Shown: positions 10,836 through 21,108 of the stretch, one piece after another
Position numbering within the stretch: position 1 is the stretch's first letter
How the letters are laid out: each line of letters begins with the position of its first letter
Origin: an uncultured Bacilli bacterium
Lineage (GTDB): Bacteria > Bacillota_I > Bacilli_A > RF39 > UBA660
Direction: 5' to 3'
Assembly: GCA_947623925.1 (NCBI GenBank)
Contig: CANQID010000003.1
Coordinates: forward strand, 20,788-84,787
Length of the DNA stretch: 64,000 nucleotides
Translations under genes and position numbers: made by a program
Notes under the pieces: model-generated
Seen by the model: the letters and a program-made list of their open reading frames with translations, nothing else
Databases searched by the model: none
What the model was told of the DNA's origin: nothing

Positions 10836-10868
10836 ACAACATTCACCAACTATATTTTAGCACATTTA

Positions 10869-12149
10869 CTAATTTTTATTAACATAATCTAATATTTCTT
10901 TTCTTAAAGAAATTATCGAATAAACATTTATAATTATTAAAATCGCTACTATAATATCTACAAATGACCATAAAAAATACGAGGATATTATACATCCTAA
11001 AAATATAATTATAACTGTCAATAATTTCAGTATAGTTATTTTTTTTCTATTGATATTACCAAAATATTTTAAACATGACTCACCATAATAATATGCAGTT
11101 ATAATAGTTGAGAATGAAAACAATATAACTGAAATAGTAAGTATAATATTTCCAAAATTTCCAAAATGATAGATAAATGCATGTTGTGTTATTTCAATAC
11201 CATTCATATCCATATAATTTACATTTGTATAATCACTAGTTAAAACTATTATAGCAGTTGATAGACATATTAAAAAAGTTGTTATATATATACCAAGCAT
11301 TTGAATATATCCTTGACTTTTTAAATCAGAAGAATAACTAGTTGAGGAAACTATACTCCCTGTCCCTATTCCTGATTCATTTGAAAATATACCTCTTTGA
11401 ATTCCTATTAAAAATCCTGATAAAAAACCATTAAAAAAAGATTTAAAATTAAATGCTTCATTTATAATAGCAATGATAATTCCTGGTATTAATTTTATAT
11501 TAGAAATTAATACAATTAACGCAATAAATATATAAATAATTGTCATTATAGGAACAATTACAGTAGAAATTTTCGTTATTTTTTTTAATCCACCATATAT
11601 TATTACAAATGTAATCAAAGCTAAAAATATAGCTATAACATACACATTTAAATTAGCATTTAGAAGGCTTTTTGTTATTGTATTAGATTGTATTCCACAA
11701 AAAAAACCAATATAACCTACTATTATTAGAATAGAATATAAAGCTCCTAATTTTTGATTATTTAAACCTTTCTTTATATAATAAGATGGTCCTCCTTTAT
11801 ATTGATATCCTTCATCCTGTTCTTTGTATATTCCGCCTAATATAGTTTCACAAAATGTATTTGTTGCGCATAAAAATACAGTTACTATTAACCAAAATAT
11901 TGAACCTATTCCACCAGTATATATTGCAAGAGAAACACCAGCAATACTTCCAACACCTATTCTTCCACCTAAACTTATCATAAGTGCCTGAAAATTAGAT
12001 ATTCCTTTTGCATTTTTACTAGCCTTTATTGACTTAAACATATTTTTAAAATTAAATTGTACTGCTTTTAATTTAATAGTAAAATATATGCTTGATACTA
12101 AAATTAATAAAGTGGCTAAAAACCATAATATTTTTATTATTATATCCAT
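10869..12149 (-). CDS. AGCS family sodium:alanine/glycine symporter
   Basis: GGRIGVGSIAGVSLAIYTGGIGSIFWL..., GGPSYYIKKGL, IQRGIFSNESGIGTGSI. Confidence 0.93.
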   Translation of the reverse strand: MDIIIKILWFLATLLILVSSIYFTIKLKAVQFNFKNMFKSIKASKNAKGISNFQALMISLGGRIGVGSIAGVSLAIYTGGIGSIFWLIVTVFLCATNTFCETILGGIYKEQDEGYQYKGGPSYYIKKGLNNQKLGALYSILIIVGYIGFFCGIQSNTITKSLLNANLNVYVIAIFLALITFVIIYGGLKKITKISTVIVPIMTIIYIFIALIVLISNIKLIPGIIIAIINEAFNFKSFFNGFLSGFLIGIQRGIFSNESGIGTGSIVSSTSYSSDLKSQGYIQMLGIYITTFLICLSTAIIVLTSDYTNVNYMDMNGIEITQHAFIYHFGNFGNIILTISVILFSFSTIITAYYYGESCLKYFGNINRKKITILKLLTVIIIFLGCIISSYFLWSFVDIIVAILIIINVYSIISLRKEILDYVNKN

Positions 12150-12200
12150 AGTATCACCAAAAAAATTATAAAACTTTTATTTGTCTTATAATGTCTTTTT

Positions 12201-13025
12201 TTATAAATTATTTGATATTTCGATAAATATTTCTAGCGATAATTGTTCTGCCCTTGCATTTAAATCAAATCCATATTTTTTAAGTATATTTTCTATTGTT
12301 TTTAAATTATAATCTTTTAAATTATTTTTTATTGTTTTTCTTTTTTGTTTAAAACTATCTCTAATTAATTTAAAAAATAATTGTTCATCTTTTAATTTTA
12401 TTAAATTTTCTTTTCTTTTAAATTCTACTACTATACTATCAACATTTGGTTTAGGCATAAATACATTTTTACTAACATCCATTATTTTTTTTATATCATA
12501 ATAATATTTTAAATAAACAGAAAGTGAACTATAGTTTTTACTACCGGGTTCCGCTTTAAATCTATCTCCTACTTCTTTTTGTACCATTACTACTATTTTA
12601 TCAACAAATAAATTATCTTCTATTAATTTAATTATTATAGGTGTTGTTATATAATATGGTAAATTAGACACAACATATAATTTATTATATTTGTATTTTT
12701 TTATATCTTCTTTAACATTACAAGTTAAAAAATCTTTATATATTATTTCTAAATTATCTGATCTAACATTATTTTCTAATATTGGTTTTAGTTTCTCATC
12801 TATTTCATAACATAAAACATTCTTTGCTTTTTTCACTAATTTATTTGTTAATGAACCTGCTCCTGGTCCTATTTCTATTACTAATGTATCTTTATCTATT
12901 TGCGATTTTTCTATTATTGAATTAATTATGTTTTCGTCGATTATAAAATTTTGACCAAATTTTTTTTTAAAATTGAAATCATTTAATTCTAAATTTTCAG
13001 TCATTTTTTTTGGAGAATATTCCAT
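12201..13025 (-). CDS. rsmA: 16S rRNA dimethyladenosine transferase (KsgA/RsmA)
   Basis: KKFGQNFIIDENI, VIEIGPGAGSLT, VVSNLPYYITTPI. Confidence 0.97.
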   Translation of the reverse strand: MEYSPKKMTENLELNDFNFKKKFGQNFIIDENIINSIIEKSQIDKDTLVIEIGPGAGSLTNKLVKKAKNVLCYEIDEKLKPILENNVRSDNLEIIYKDFLTCNVKEDIKKYKYNKLYVVSNLPYYITTPIIIKLIEDNLFVDKIVVMVQKEVGDRFKAEPGSKNYSSLSVYLKYYYDIKKIMDVSKNVFMPKPNVDSIVVEFKRKENLIKLKDEQLFFKLIRDSFKQKRKTIKNNLKDYNLKTIENILKKYGFDLNARAEQLSLEIFIEISNNL

Positions 13026-13084
13026 TTATACCACCATTATCAATTATAAATTATTTACAACAAATTCACAATAATAAATTTAAC

Positions 13085-13110
13085 AAAAAAAGGGGATTTT
13101 ACCATCCCCA
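13085..13110 (-). terminator. Intrinsic terminator overlapping the end of the 3D-domain CDS
   Basis: Minus strand GGGGATGGTAAAATCCCCTTTTTTT; stem includes last codons and stop. Confidence 0.8.
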
Positions 13111-13794
13111 TCTTTTTACTTCAAATTTTACTGTATCACTTCTATCTGTTATTTTATATATTTCAGGATCATTTTCCGTTTTAAAAGCAACATCTACAAC
13201 TACTTTTCCTTCATTTCTCCATTTACTTCTAAGTGAAGAACCAGTATCCAATACTATTGCATTTATTTTTTCACCATTTTTTGATGTTATATCTAAAACT
13301 GTACCACATTCAAATAGTGAATTATCTGCTGCTACTATACGCAAATTACCATATTCAGCATCATCATAATATTCACCTTTTTTAGAAATATTATATGAAC
13401 CATTTTTAGTTTTACAACTTACGGTACCAGAACATCCAGGACAATCCGCACCATATCCAGTTATACTACCAACATAACTCCCTTTAGGTGCTGTCCCTAC
13501 CTCAATTACTTCTGTAACTGGCTCTCTAAACTTAACTTCTTTGCCATCTATGTTGTATACTATTCCAACTTCACCTTCAGTAATTACATTTTCAGTACCA
13601 GATGATATTTTATCATTATATATTTTTTTAGTATCATAATTAATAGCAACCGCTGTAGTACTAATATTTAAATTTTCAATATTATTTGCAACTGTAACTT
13701 TATCAATAGAATCATTATTAACAAATAATGAACTTATAGTAACAAATAGAATCCCTATCCATTCTTTTACTAATTCTAAAAGGCATAAACTCAT
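13099..13794 (-). CDS. 3D-domain (YabE-like) cell wall protein
   Basis: G5-like region, then APKGSYVGSITGYGADCPGCSG...NLRIVAADNSLFECGTVLDI...AIVLDTG; between tatD and rsmA as yabE is in Bacillus. Confidence 0.85.
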   Translation of the reverse strand: MSLCLLELVKEWIGILFVTISSLFVNNDSIDKVTVANNIENLNISTTAVAINYDTKKIYNDKISSGTENVITEGEVGIVYNIDGKEVKFREPVTEVIEVGTAPKGSYVGSITGYGADCPGCSGTVSCKTKNGSYNISKKGEYYDDAEYGNLRIVAADNSLFECGTVLDITSKNGEKINAIVLDTGSSLRSKWRNEGKVVVDVAFKTENDPEIYKITDRSDTVKFEVKRWGW

Positions 13795-13839
13795 TTGTTC
13801 ACCTCGCGTATGATTAATTTATCCCCCAATACAAGAATA

Positions 13840-14607
13840 TCACAATATAACATCCAAGTCAAATTGATGAAAAGCATTCAGAGTTGTTTGTTTTAAAACA
13901 TCTTCTACGGTTATTTGTTTAATTTCAGCTATTTTTTTTGCCACATAAATAATATTATATGGCTCATTTTTTTTACCTCTTAAAGGCTCTGGAGTCAAAT
14001 ATGGACTATCAGTTTCTAAAAGTAGATAATTAAGACTTATATCTTTTACTACATTTTTAAGTTTTTCTGAATTCTTAAAAGTTAAAACTCCTCCTATTCC
14101 TAACATACAATTGATTTTAATAAATTTCTTTGCCATCTCCAAACTAGAACTATAACAATGAATGACTTTTTTTACATCTTTGTATTCTTTTAATATTTCA
14201 TAAGTATCATTTATAGCATCTCTACTATGAATAACTACTGTCTTATTATACTTTTTGGCTAAATCAAGCTGATTTTTAAATAATTTAATTTGTTTTTGTT
14301 TATCATAACCTTCATAATGATAGTCAAGGCCTATTTCTCCTATGCCAATCACATATTTATTGCACAAATTTTTTTCTAAATGAAATAACATCTCATTTAT
14401 CTTTTCATCATCCATACTTGCAAATTCAGGATGAATACCTATAGTACAGTAAACATTATTGTACTCTGTACACAAAGATAAAATTTCTTTGTTACTATTG
14501 ATGTCTGTCCCACTTGCTATCATCATATTCATATTCATTTTTTTTATTACTTCTTCTAAATTTTCATAGTCATCTTTTGATAAATGACAATGTGTATCTA
14601 TCATCAT
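13840..14607 (-). CDS. tatD: TatD family metal-dependent hydrolase
   Basis: MIDTHCHLSKDDY, GIGEIGLDYHYEG, LLLETDSPYLTPEPLRGKKNEP. Confidence 0.96.
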   Translation of the reverse strand: MMIDTHCHLSKDDYENLEEVIKKMNMNMMIASGTDINSNKEILSLCTEYNNVYCTIGIHPEFASMDDEKINEMLFHLEKNLCNKYVIGIGEIGLDYHYEGYDKQKQIKLFKNQLDLAKKYNKTVVIHSRDAINDTYEILKEYKDVKKVIHCYSSSLEMAKKFIKINCMLGIGGVLTFKNSEKLKNVVKDISLNYLLLETDSPYLTPEPLRGKKNEPYNIIYVAKKIAEIKQITVEDVLKQTTLNAFHQFDLDVIL

Positions 14608-14650
14608 AATATCACCAAAAAAAAATTATATCACTTTGTAATATAATTTT

Positions 14651-14812
14651 CTATTTTTTTCTTATAAATTGATATCTTATTACAAAACAAAATATCACGA
14701 AAAGATACCATGCATCAACATAGTTAAAATCTATAATTACATTTCTTATTAATAAAAACAATAAAATTACAGATATTGGTACAACATACTTCTTGTATTC
14801 GTATTGTTCCAA
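14651..14812 (-). CDS. Small membrane protein, 53 aa, TTG start (not in supplied ORF track)
   Basis: Translation MEQYEYKKYVVPISVILLFLLIRNVIIDFNYVDAWYLFVIFCFVIRYQFIRKK; SD-like gagaggg upstream of TTG; hydrophobic. Confidence 0.5.
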   Translation of the reverse strand: MEQYEYKKYVVPISVILLFLLIRNVIIDFNYVDAWYLFVIFCFVIRYQFIRKK

Positions 14813-14992
14813 TTTTGACAGCCCTCTCTATAAACAAAACATTGTAAATATATCATATATGAAAAATTTAAACAATAATGAAATAAAACTTTTATACGAC
14901 ATTTTACAACATTTTACATAACTATTGTCAAAATTAGACAAGGTTTGACAAAAAACAATTAATTCAATTATTAAAAATTTCCAAAAATTAAA

Positions 14993-15535
14993 TCAAAAAT
15001 TACTAATTTTTAATTTCAATATTTTTTCAATAATCTTACCTATATTCATTATATTGTCAAGATTATCAAAATTCATAAAGCCTAGTATTCCATACACATC
15101 ACCAGAATTTATAATTGGAATAAGCAAATAATTACAAGTTAGTGGTGAAATATTACTATCATCTGTAATATATAAAGTTGTTTGCTGATTTTCCTTAACT
15201 ATAGTTCTATTTTTTAAGCACTTTATTAAATATTCACTTATATTCTTACCAATATATTTTTCTTTATTAACTCCTACATATAAATAAACCATGCTACTAT
15301 CTGTAATAAATATATCACAACCATATAATTTATTTACAATCTTTAATATTTCGGTAAAATAATTTATTGAATCTGAAAAAGTTGAGATTTTTTTAAGAAT
15401 TATATTATCATTTTGAACTTCTATTTCTAACATATCATTTTCCATAATTCTAAGGGAATTTCTCATTTCTTTAGGTATTACAATTCTACCTAAACTATCT
15501 ATTCTTCTTACTATCCCTGTTGTTTTCATAAACAC
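14993..15535 (-). CDS. spoVT: AbrB/SpoVT-type transcriptional regulator
   Basis: MKTTGIVRRIDSLGRIVIPKEMRNSLRIMENDMLEIEVQNDNIILKK then GAF-like C-terminal domain; next to mfd. Confidence 0.88.
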   Translation of the reverse strand: MFMKTTGIVRRIDSLGRIVIPKEMRNSLRIMENDMLEIEVQNDNIILKKISTFSDSINYFTEILKIVNKLYGCDIFITDSSMVYLYVGVNKEKYIGKNISEYLIKCLKNRTIVKENQQTTLYITDDSNISPLTCNYLLIPIINSGDVYGILGFMNFDNLDNIMNIGKIIEKILKLKISNF

Positions 15536-15569
15536 ATCACCGTTTTTAGTTTGGTATTTATGTCTTTTT

Positions 15570-18500
15570 TTATTCCATATTTTTAGACTTTATACAATTA
15601 TTTATTAAATCACAAAGTTCTATTAAATAATATATATAATGTTTATCCAATTTAATAATGTCTAATATTATACTTAATGATCTATTTTTCATGCTAAACC
15701 TAAACATTCTACTTATACAATTAGCACCCATAAACAATTTTTCACCATCAATATTTAAAGTAAGTTGAGGTGGTAAAATAAGTTCTACAAAATTTTTAGT
15801 TTGATTAATTTTGTTTATTCCTAAATTTCTAGCTTTTTTCTCAAATAATTCTTCATTCATATATATTTCTAATTCATCTGTTATTTTTCCAAATCTATCT
15901 TCTATTTGAGATTTTATTTTATCTAGTTTTTCATTAGAATCTATACTATTTATCATTTTATGTATTTCTATTTTAAGTGGGACATCAGATACATATTTAT
16001 CGTCTATACTTGTAGTTACATCTAAAAGTGGAATTTCATTTGCACTGGATTCTTTATTTTCAACTAATTCTCCTTTTTGTTTTTGTATTTCTTCATTAAG
16101 CATGTTTATAAACATTTCAACACCAACAGTATCTACAAATCCAGCTTGTTCACTACCTAATATATCACCAGCACCTCTTATTGATAAATCTCTAACTGCA
16201 ATTGAAAAGCCACTTCCTAATTCTGTAAACTCTTTAATAACTTTTAATCTTTTTATTGCAATTTCAGATAATATTTTATGTTTATCATACATTAAGTAAC
16301 AATAAGCAATTTTATTACTTCGTCCCACTCTACCTCTTATTTGATAAAGTTGTGATAATCCAAATTTGTCAGAATCCATTATTATTAGTGTATTTGCATT
16401 TTGTATATCTATACCTGTTTCTATTATAGTAGTACATAATAATATATCAAATTCTTTATTTATAAAAGAAAACATTATATTTTCCAATTCCGTTTTACTC
16501 ATTTTTCCATGAGCACAAACTATTTTTGCTTCTGGAACAAGTCTACTTATTTCCATTTTTTTTCTATCCATGGAAGAAATACTATTATATAATATAAAAA
16601 CTTGTCCATTCCTTGATAATTCTTTATGTATTGCATCTTTTATTATTTGATTATTTTCTGCAATTACATATGTTTGTACAGGATATCTATCAATTGGTGG
16701 GGTTTCTAACAATGACAAACTCCTTATTCCTGACATTGACATTTGCAAAGTTCTCGGTATTGGAGTTGCAGAAAGAGTTAAAACATCAATATTATTTTTA
16801 AATTGTTTAATTTTTTCTTTATGTCTTACACCAAATCTTTGTTCTTCATCAACAATCAGTAAACCTAATTTTTTAAAATTAATATCATCACTTAATATTC
16901 TATGTGTACCAATCAATAAATCTATTTTACCTTCTTTTAAGTCCTTAATTATAGTTTTTGCTTCTTTTGTTGTCGTAAATCTATTTAATAATTTAATATT
17001 CACAGCAAATGAAGAAAATCTATTCAAAGCATTTTGAAAATGTTGATTTGATAATATAGTTGTTGGGCATAGCATAGCTACTTGATATCCAGAAATTATT
17101 GCTTTAAAAGCGGCTCTAAAAGCAACTTCTGTTTTACCATAACCAACGTCACCACATAATAATCTATCCATTGGTTTTATACTTTCCATATCTTTTTTTA
17201 TTTCTTCAGTGACTCTCAATTGATCTTTAGTTTCATCATATGTAAATTGTTTTTCAAATTGTATTTGTTCATCACTATCAGAATCAAACTTAATTCCAAC
17301 TGAAGATTCCCTTTGAGCATATAATTTTAACAAATCTGAAGCTATCGATTTAATTTTTTCTTGTACTTTCATCTTTGTTTTTTGCCATTCAGAAGTACCC
17401 AGTTTATTTATTTTAGGAACAATACCTTCATTAGATGAGTATTTACTTATCAACTCAATTTTCTCAACAGGTATATACAATTTATCTCCATCTTTATATT
17501 CAAGTTCTAAATAATCTTTTTTAAACCCGTTTTTACTTAAAGTTTTTATACCTATATATCTTCCTATTCCATGCGAATAATGAACTATATAATCTCCAAC
17601 ATTTAACTTATTTATATCTCTTATTTTTGTTCCTAATTTAAAACTAGTCTTATACTTAAATTGATCTGGTTTCCTATTATATATTTCACTTTCTGAAATA
17701 ACTATATAATTTTCATAACCAAATCCGGACTTAATGGATTTTATTATTATGTTTATTTTATTATCAATTATGTCATTTTCATTAGTGAAAACTATATTTT
17801 TACTATCAAATTCACGAATAAATTTTTCTACTTTATATCTATCTGATAAACAAATTATAACAGTTTTATTTTTAGTTATATATTGATTTAGACGATTATA
17901 TATATCATTTAAAGTTCCACTAAAATTTTCAATATCATTACTTAAGTATTTTTCAACAGCATTACCTGTGTCATTGTCAAATGAAATAAAATCTTTAAAT
18001 GATTTTACATTTATATCATAAAAATCATTCATATATTTAAAATCTTGTTCAATATTTTGTTCTACGTTATAATCATATATTTCTTCAATTAAAGATTTAT
18101 AACTTTCTTTAATACCTTCATAATCATTAAAAAAAACAAATGGTTCATCCATAAATTTATATAAACTAATAGGATTAATATAATTTTTCAAATACTTTTG
18201 AGAAAAATTATCTATAACATTTGATTTTTTATCTACTAAAAATTCAGTATTTGGATAAATTACTTTTTCACTTAATTTTTTTACAGTAAGCTGACTATCC
18301 ACATTAAATTCTTTAATTGTTTCTATTTCATCACCAAAAAACTCTATTCTTATTGGATTTTTCGATGATACAGGAAATACATCAAGAACATATCCTCTGG
18401 AAGCAAAAGTTCCTGTTTTATCTACTATAACTTCATGTGAATAACCAATATTACTTAATTTTGTAATTAAATCATCCTTATTGTACTCCATATTAATTTT

Positions 18501-18878
18501 TAAATTAATTATATTTGATTCATATATATTTTTTGATGGCAAATATCTTAAATATCCCATTAAGTTTGTAACAACTATTTTTTTACAATCTAATAAGTCA
18601 TTTAATGTTTCCAATCTTGTATCTTTTAGTTCTGGAGAAATAGCTAATGCCTCACTTGTTAAAAAATCATCCATCGGAAAAAGTAATACATCTTCTGTAT
18701 AAGATAATAATTGTTGATAAAATTTATTAGCTTCAAATAATGTACTTGTTACAATAAGTACTTTACCCTTTGTTTTATTATAATAATTAAATACATAAAT
18801 TGCTTTTAAACTATCATTTAATCCAGTAATTTGTGAATTTTTATCACTAATTTTAAATATATTATCAAATATAGACAT
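15570..18878 (-). CDS. mfd: Transcription-repair coupling factor
   Basis: LLCGDVGYGKTEVAFRAAFKA, LLIVDEEQRFGVRHKEKIK, LSATPIPRTLQMSMSGIRSLS, IRGRVGRS. Confidence 0.98.
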   Translation of the reverse strand: MSIFDNIFKISDKNSQITGLNDSLKAIYVFNYYNKTKGKVLIVTSTLFEANKFYQQLLSYTEDVLLFPMDDFLTSEALAISPELKDTRLETLNDLLDCKKIVVTNLMGYLRYLPSKNIYESNIINLKINMEYNKDDLITKLSNIGYSHEVIVDKTGTFASRGYVLDVFPVSSKNPIRIEFFGDEIETIKEFNVDSQLTVKKLSEKVIYPNTEFLVDKKSNVIDNFSQKYLKNYINPISLYKFMDEPFVFFNDYEGIKESYKSLIEEIYDYNVEQNIEQDFKYMNDFYDINVKSFKDFISFDNDTGNAVEKYLSNDIENFSGTLNDIYNRLNQYITKNKTVIICLSDRYKVEKFIREFDSKNIVFTNENDIIDNKINIIIKSIKSGFGYENYIVISESEIYNRKPDQFKYKTSFKLGTKIRDINKLNVGDYIVHYSHGIGRYIGIKTLSKNGFKKDYLELEYKDGDKLYIPVEKIELISKYSSNEGIVPKINKLGTSEWQKTKMKVQEKIKSIASDLLKLYAQRESSVGIKFDSDSDEQIQFEKQFTYDETKDQLRVTEEIKKDMESIKPMDRLLCGDVGYGKTEVAFRAAFKAIISGYQVAMLCPTTILSNQHFQNALNRFSSFAVNIKLLNRFTTTKEAKTIIKDLKEGKIDLLIGTHRILSDDINFKKLGLLIVDEEQRFGVRHKEKIKQFKNNIDVLTLSATPIPRTLQMSMSGIRSLSLLETPPIDRYPVQTYVIAENNQIIKDAIHKELSRNGQVFILYNSISSMDRKKMEISRLVPEAKIVCAHGKMSKTELENIMFSFINKEFDILLCTTIIETGIDIQNANTLIIMDSDKFGLSQLYQIRGRVGRSNKIAYCYLMYDKHKILSEIAIKRLKVIKEFTELGSGFSIAVRDLSIRGAGDILGSEQAGFVDTVGVEMFINMLNEEIQKQKGELVENKESSANEIPLLDVTTSIDDKYVSDVPLKIEIHKMINSIDSNEKLDKIKSQIEDRFGKITDELEIYMNEELFEKKARNLGINKINQTKNFVELILPPQLTLNIDGEKLFMGANCISRMFRFSMKNRSLSIILDIIKLDKHYIYYLIELCDLINNCIKSKNME

Positions 18879-18929
18879 ATTACTCCTCCTATCAACATTA
18901 AAAGTGATACTTTATTTAAGTACCACACA

Positions 18930-19496
18930 TCAATTATATTTATTCATAAGATTATTGAAATTCATTTTAAAATAATCGTCTAGTATGTATACTGATTTCT
19001 CAATAACTTCATTTATTTTTTCTTTTTCAGATGAACTTAATTTTCCTAAAACATAATCTTTAGTATCTATCATTTTATTATTAGATATTCCTATACGAAG
19101 TCTTTTATAATTTTGGGTTGCTAAATTAAATTCTATATTTTTTAAACCATTATGTCCTCCACTACTACCCTTATATCTTAATTTATAACTTCCACACTCT
19201 ATATCAAGATCATCATGTATAACAAATATATCATCTATATCTATTTTAAAATAACTCATAAATTTTTGAATAACTTCACCTGAAAGATTAATATATTTTT
19301 GAGGTTTTAAAAAAATAACATTTTCATCATTAATAATAGTTTTAGTATATACTCCATCATATTTATTATAAGAAAATTTTAAATTTTTAGTTTTAATATA
19401 ATTGTCTAAAACCATAAATCCTATATTATGTCTTGTGTTTTCATATTCATTTCCTGGATTACCTAATCCAACAATTAATTTCATATAAATAACCAC
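18930..19496 (-). CDS. pth: Peptidyl-tRNA hydrolase
   Basis: MKLIVGLGNPGNEYENTRHNIGFM; GSSGGHNGLKNI. Confidence 0.97.
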   Translation of the reverse strand: MVIYMKLIVGLGNPGNEYENTRHNIGFMVLDNYIKTKNLKFSYNKYDGVYTKTIINDENVIFLKPQKYINLSGEVIQKFMSYFKIDIDDIFVIHDDLDIECGSYKLRYKGSSGGHNGLKNIEFNLATQNYKRLRIGISNNKMIDTKDYVLGKLSSSEKEKINEVIEKSVYILDDYFKMNFNNLMNKYN

Positions 19497-19522
19497 CTTT
19501 CACAAATAAAACAATTTAGTAA

Positions 19523-20365
19523 TTATTTTTTAATACCATGATATTCATTATAAACTTGATTTTTTGGCAACCCTCTTTTTGCAGCAACTATTTTAATTGC
19601 ATCTTTAAGATTATTACCTAAAGCAACTATGGAATTTACATGTTCAATAATTGTCAAATTGTCATAATTTTCACCTTGTTTATTACCATCAATTACTATA
19701 ACAAGTTCACCTTTTATGTCCGTCACTTGTTCAATTACTTCTTCTAATGTACCTCTATAAATTTCTTCAAATTTTTTACTTATTTCCCGGGAAATGCTTA
19801 TGTTTCTGTTTCCAAAAACTTCTTTTATATCATATAAAGTTTTCGTTATTCTATGAGGTGCTTCATAAAAAATAATAGTATAAGGTAATAATTTTAATTT
19901 TTCTAATTCTTTTTTTCTTTTACCTTCTTTATTATTCAAAAAACCATAAAAAAGAAAAGGCATTGGGTCAAGTCCTGATGTTATGAGTGCTGGAATTAAG
20001 GCAGTTGGACCTGGTAACCCTACAACATTATATCCTAAATTAATTGCATGTTTTGCAAGTACAAAACCAGGGTCACTTATAATAGGTGTTCCCCTGTCAC
20101 TTACTAAAGCAACGTTATATCCATCTTTTAAATACTTTTCTAATTTTATTTTGTTTTCTTCTTCATTATAATTATGATTAGATATCAATTTTTTGGATAT
20201 TTGAAAATGTTTAAGTAATAATGATGTTACTCTAGTATCTTCCGAAAAAATTACTTCTACTGATTTTAAAATATTCAATGACCTAATTGTAATATCTTCC
20301 ATATTACCTATTGGAGTTGGCACTAAATATAAAGTAGGAGTATTATTATAACTTTTTTGTGACAT
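19523..20365 (-). CDS. rsmI: 16S rRNA 2'-O-methyltransferase RsmI
   Basis: TLYLVPTPIGNMEDITIRSLNIL, FSEDTRVTSLLLKHF, SDRGTPIISDPG. Confidence 0.97.
   Translation of the reverse strand: MSQKSYNNTPTLYLVPTPIGNMEDITIRSLNILKSVEVIFSEDTRVTSLLLKHFQISKKLISNHNYNEEENKIKLEKYLKDGYNVALVSDRGTPIISDPGFVLAKHAINLGYNVVGLPGPTALIPALITSGLDPMPFLFYGFLNNKEGKRKKELEKLKLLPYTIIFYEAPHRITKTLYDIKEVFGNRNISISREISKKFEEIYRGTLEEVIEQVTDIKGELVIVIDGNKQGENYDNLTIIEHVNSIVALGNNLKDAIKIVAAKRGLPKNQVYNEYHGIKK
19782..19795. promoter_or_regulatory. Candidate Noc-binding site (NBS), perfect palindrome, inside rsmI
   Basis: ATTTCCCGGGAAAT, identical to the B. subtilis Noc consensus as I recall it. Confidence 0.55.
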
Positions 20366-20376
20366 AAAATCACTCC

Positions 20377-21108
20377 TTAATTAAAAAAGGTTTTAACCTG
20401 ATCTGTATATTCCCCATTTTCTTCATGTGTATAAATAGGTGGTAATATTTTTAATCCAGGATTTCCATTTTTTTTGCCTTCTATTAAAAGTATATTAGCT
20501 TCTAAATTTTTTTTAGGATAAACAAACTGAATTTTTTTAGGTTCTATATTATTTTTTTTCATTTCTTCTAATATCTCCACTAACCTCTCTGGTCTATGAA
20601 CAATTGCAATTACACCATTATTTTTTAACAATTTTCTAGATATCTTAAATACTTGTGACAAATTAAGTTTAATTTCATGTCTAGCAATGGTTTTATAAAT
20701 ATCTTTTTTAAAATTTGAATCTTCATTAACCTTAAAAAATGGAGGATTACATGTTATTACATCAAATATTTCTCTATCAAATTTTTTTGCATATTCATTT
20801 ATATCTTCATTTAATATTTTTATTCTATCTTCTAAATTATTAATCTTAACAGATTGTATAGCTAAATCAAAAACCTCTTTTTGTATTTCAACACCAATTA
20901 TATTTGCATTAGTCTTTGTTGATAATATAAGTGGTATGGGAGCATTCCCACAACCTATATCTAATATGTTTTTTATGTTTTTATTCAATGTAACAAAATT
21001 AGGAAGTAATATAGAATCCAAGGAAAAATTAAACATTTGTGTATTTTGTACAATATTTATATTTTTATCCTTTAATAAATAGTTAATTACATTCATTACA
21101 CAAATCAA
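20377..21108 (-). CDS. tRNA1(Val) (adenine-N6)-methyltransferase-like (YabB family)
   Basis: ILDIGCGNAPIPLIL, DVITCNPPFFK; Bacillus-like synteny with ricT and rsmI. Confidence 0.9.
   Translation of the reverse strand: MICVMNVINYLLKDKNINIVQNTQMFNFSLDSILLPNFVTLNKNIKNILDIGCGNAPIPLILSTKTNANIIGVEIQKEVFDLAIQSVKINNLEDRIKILNEDINEYAKKFDREIFDVITCNPPFFKVNEDSNFKKDIYKTIARHEIKLNLSQVFKISRKLLKNNGVIAIVHRPERLVEILEEMKKNNIEPKKIQFVYPKKNLEANILLIEGKKNGNPGLKILPPIYTHEENGEYTDQVKTFFN

Noticed and set aside
12140-12200. Glycine riboswitch upstream of the AGCS symporter
   Set aside because: The upstream gap is short, AT-rich and lacks recognisable aptamer motifs.
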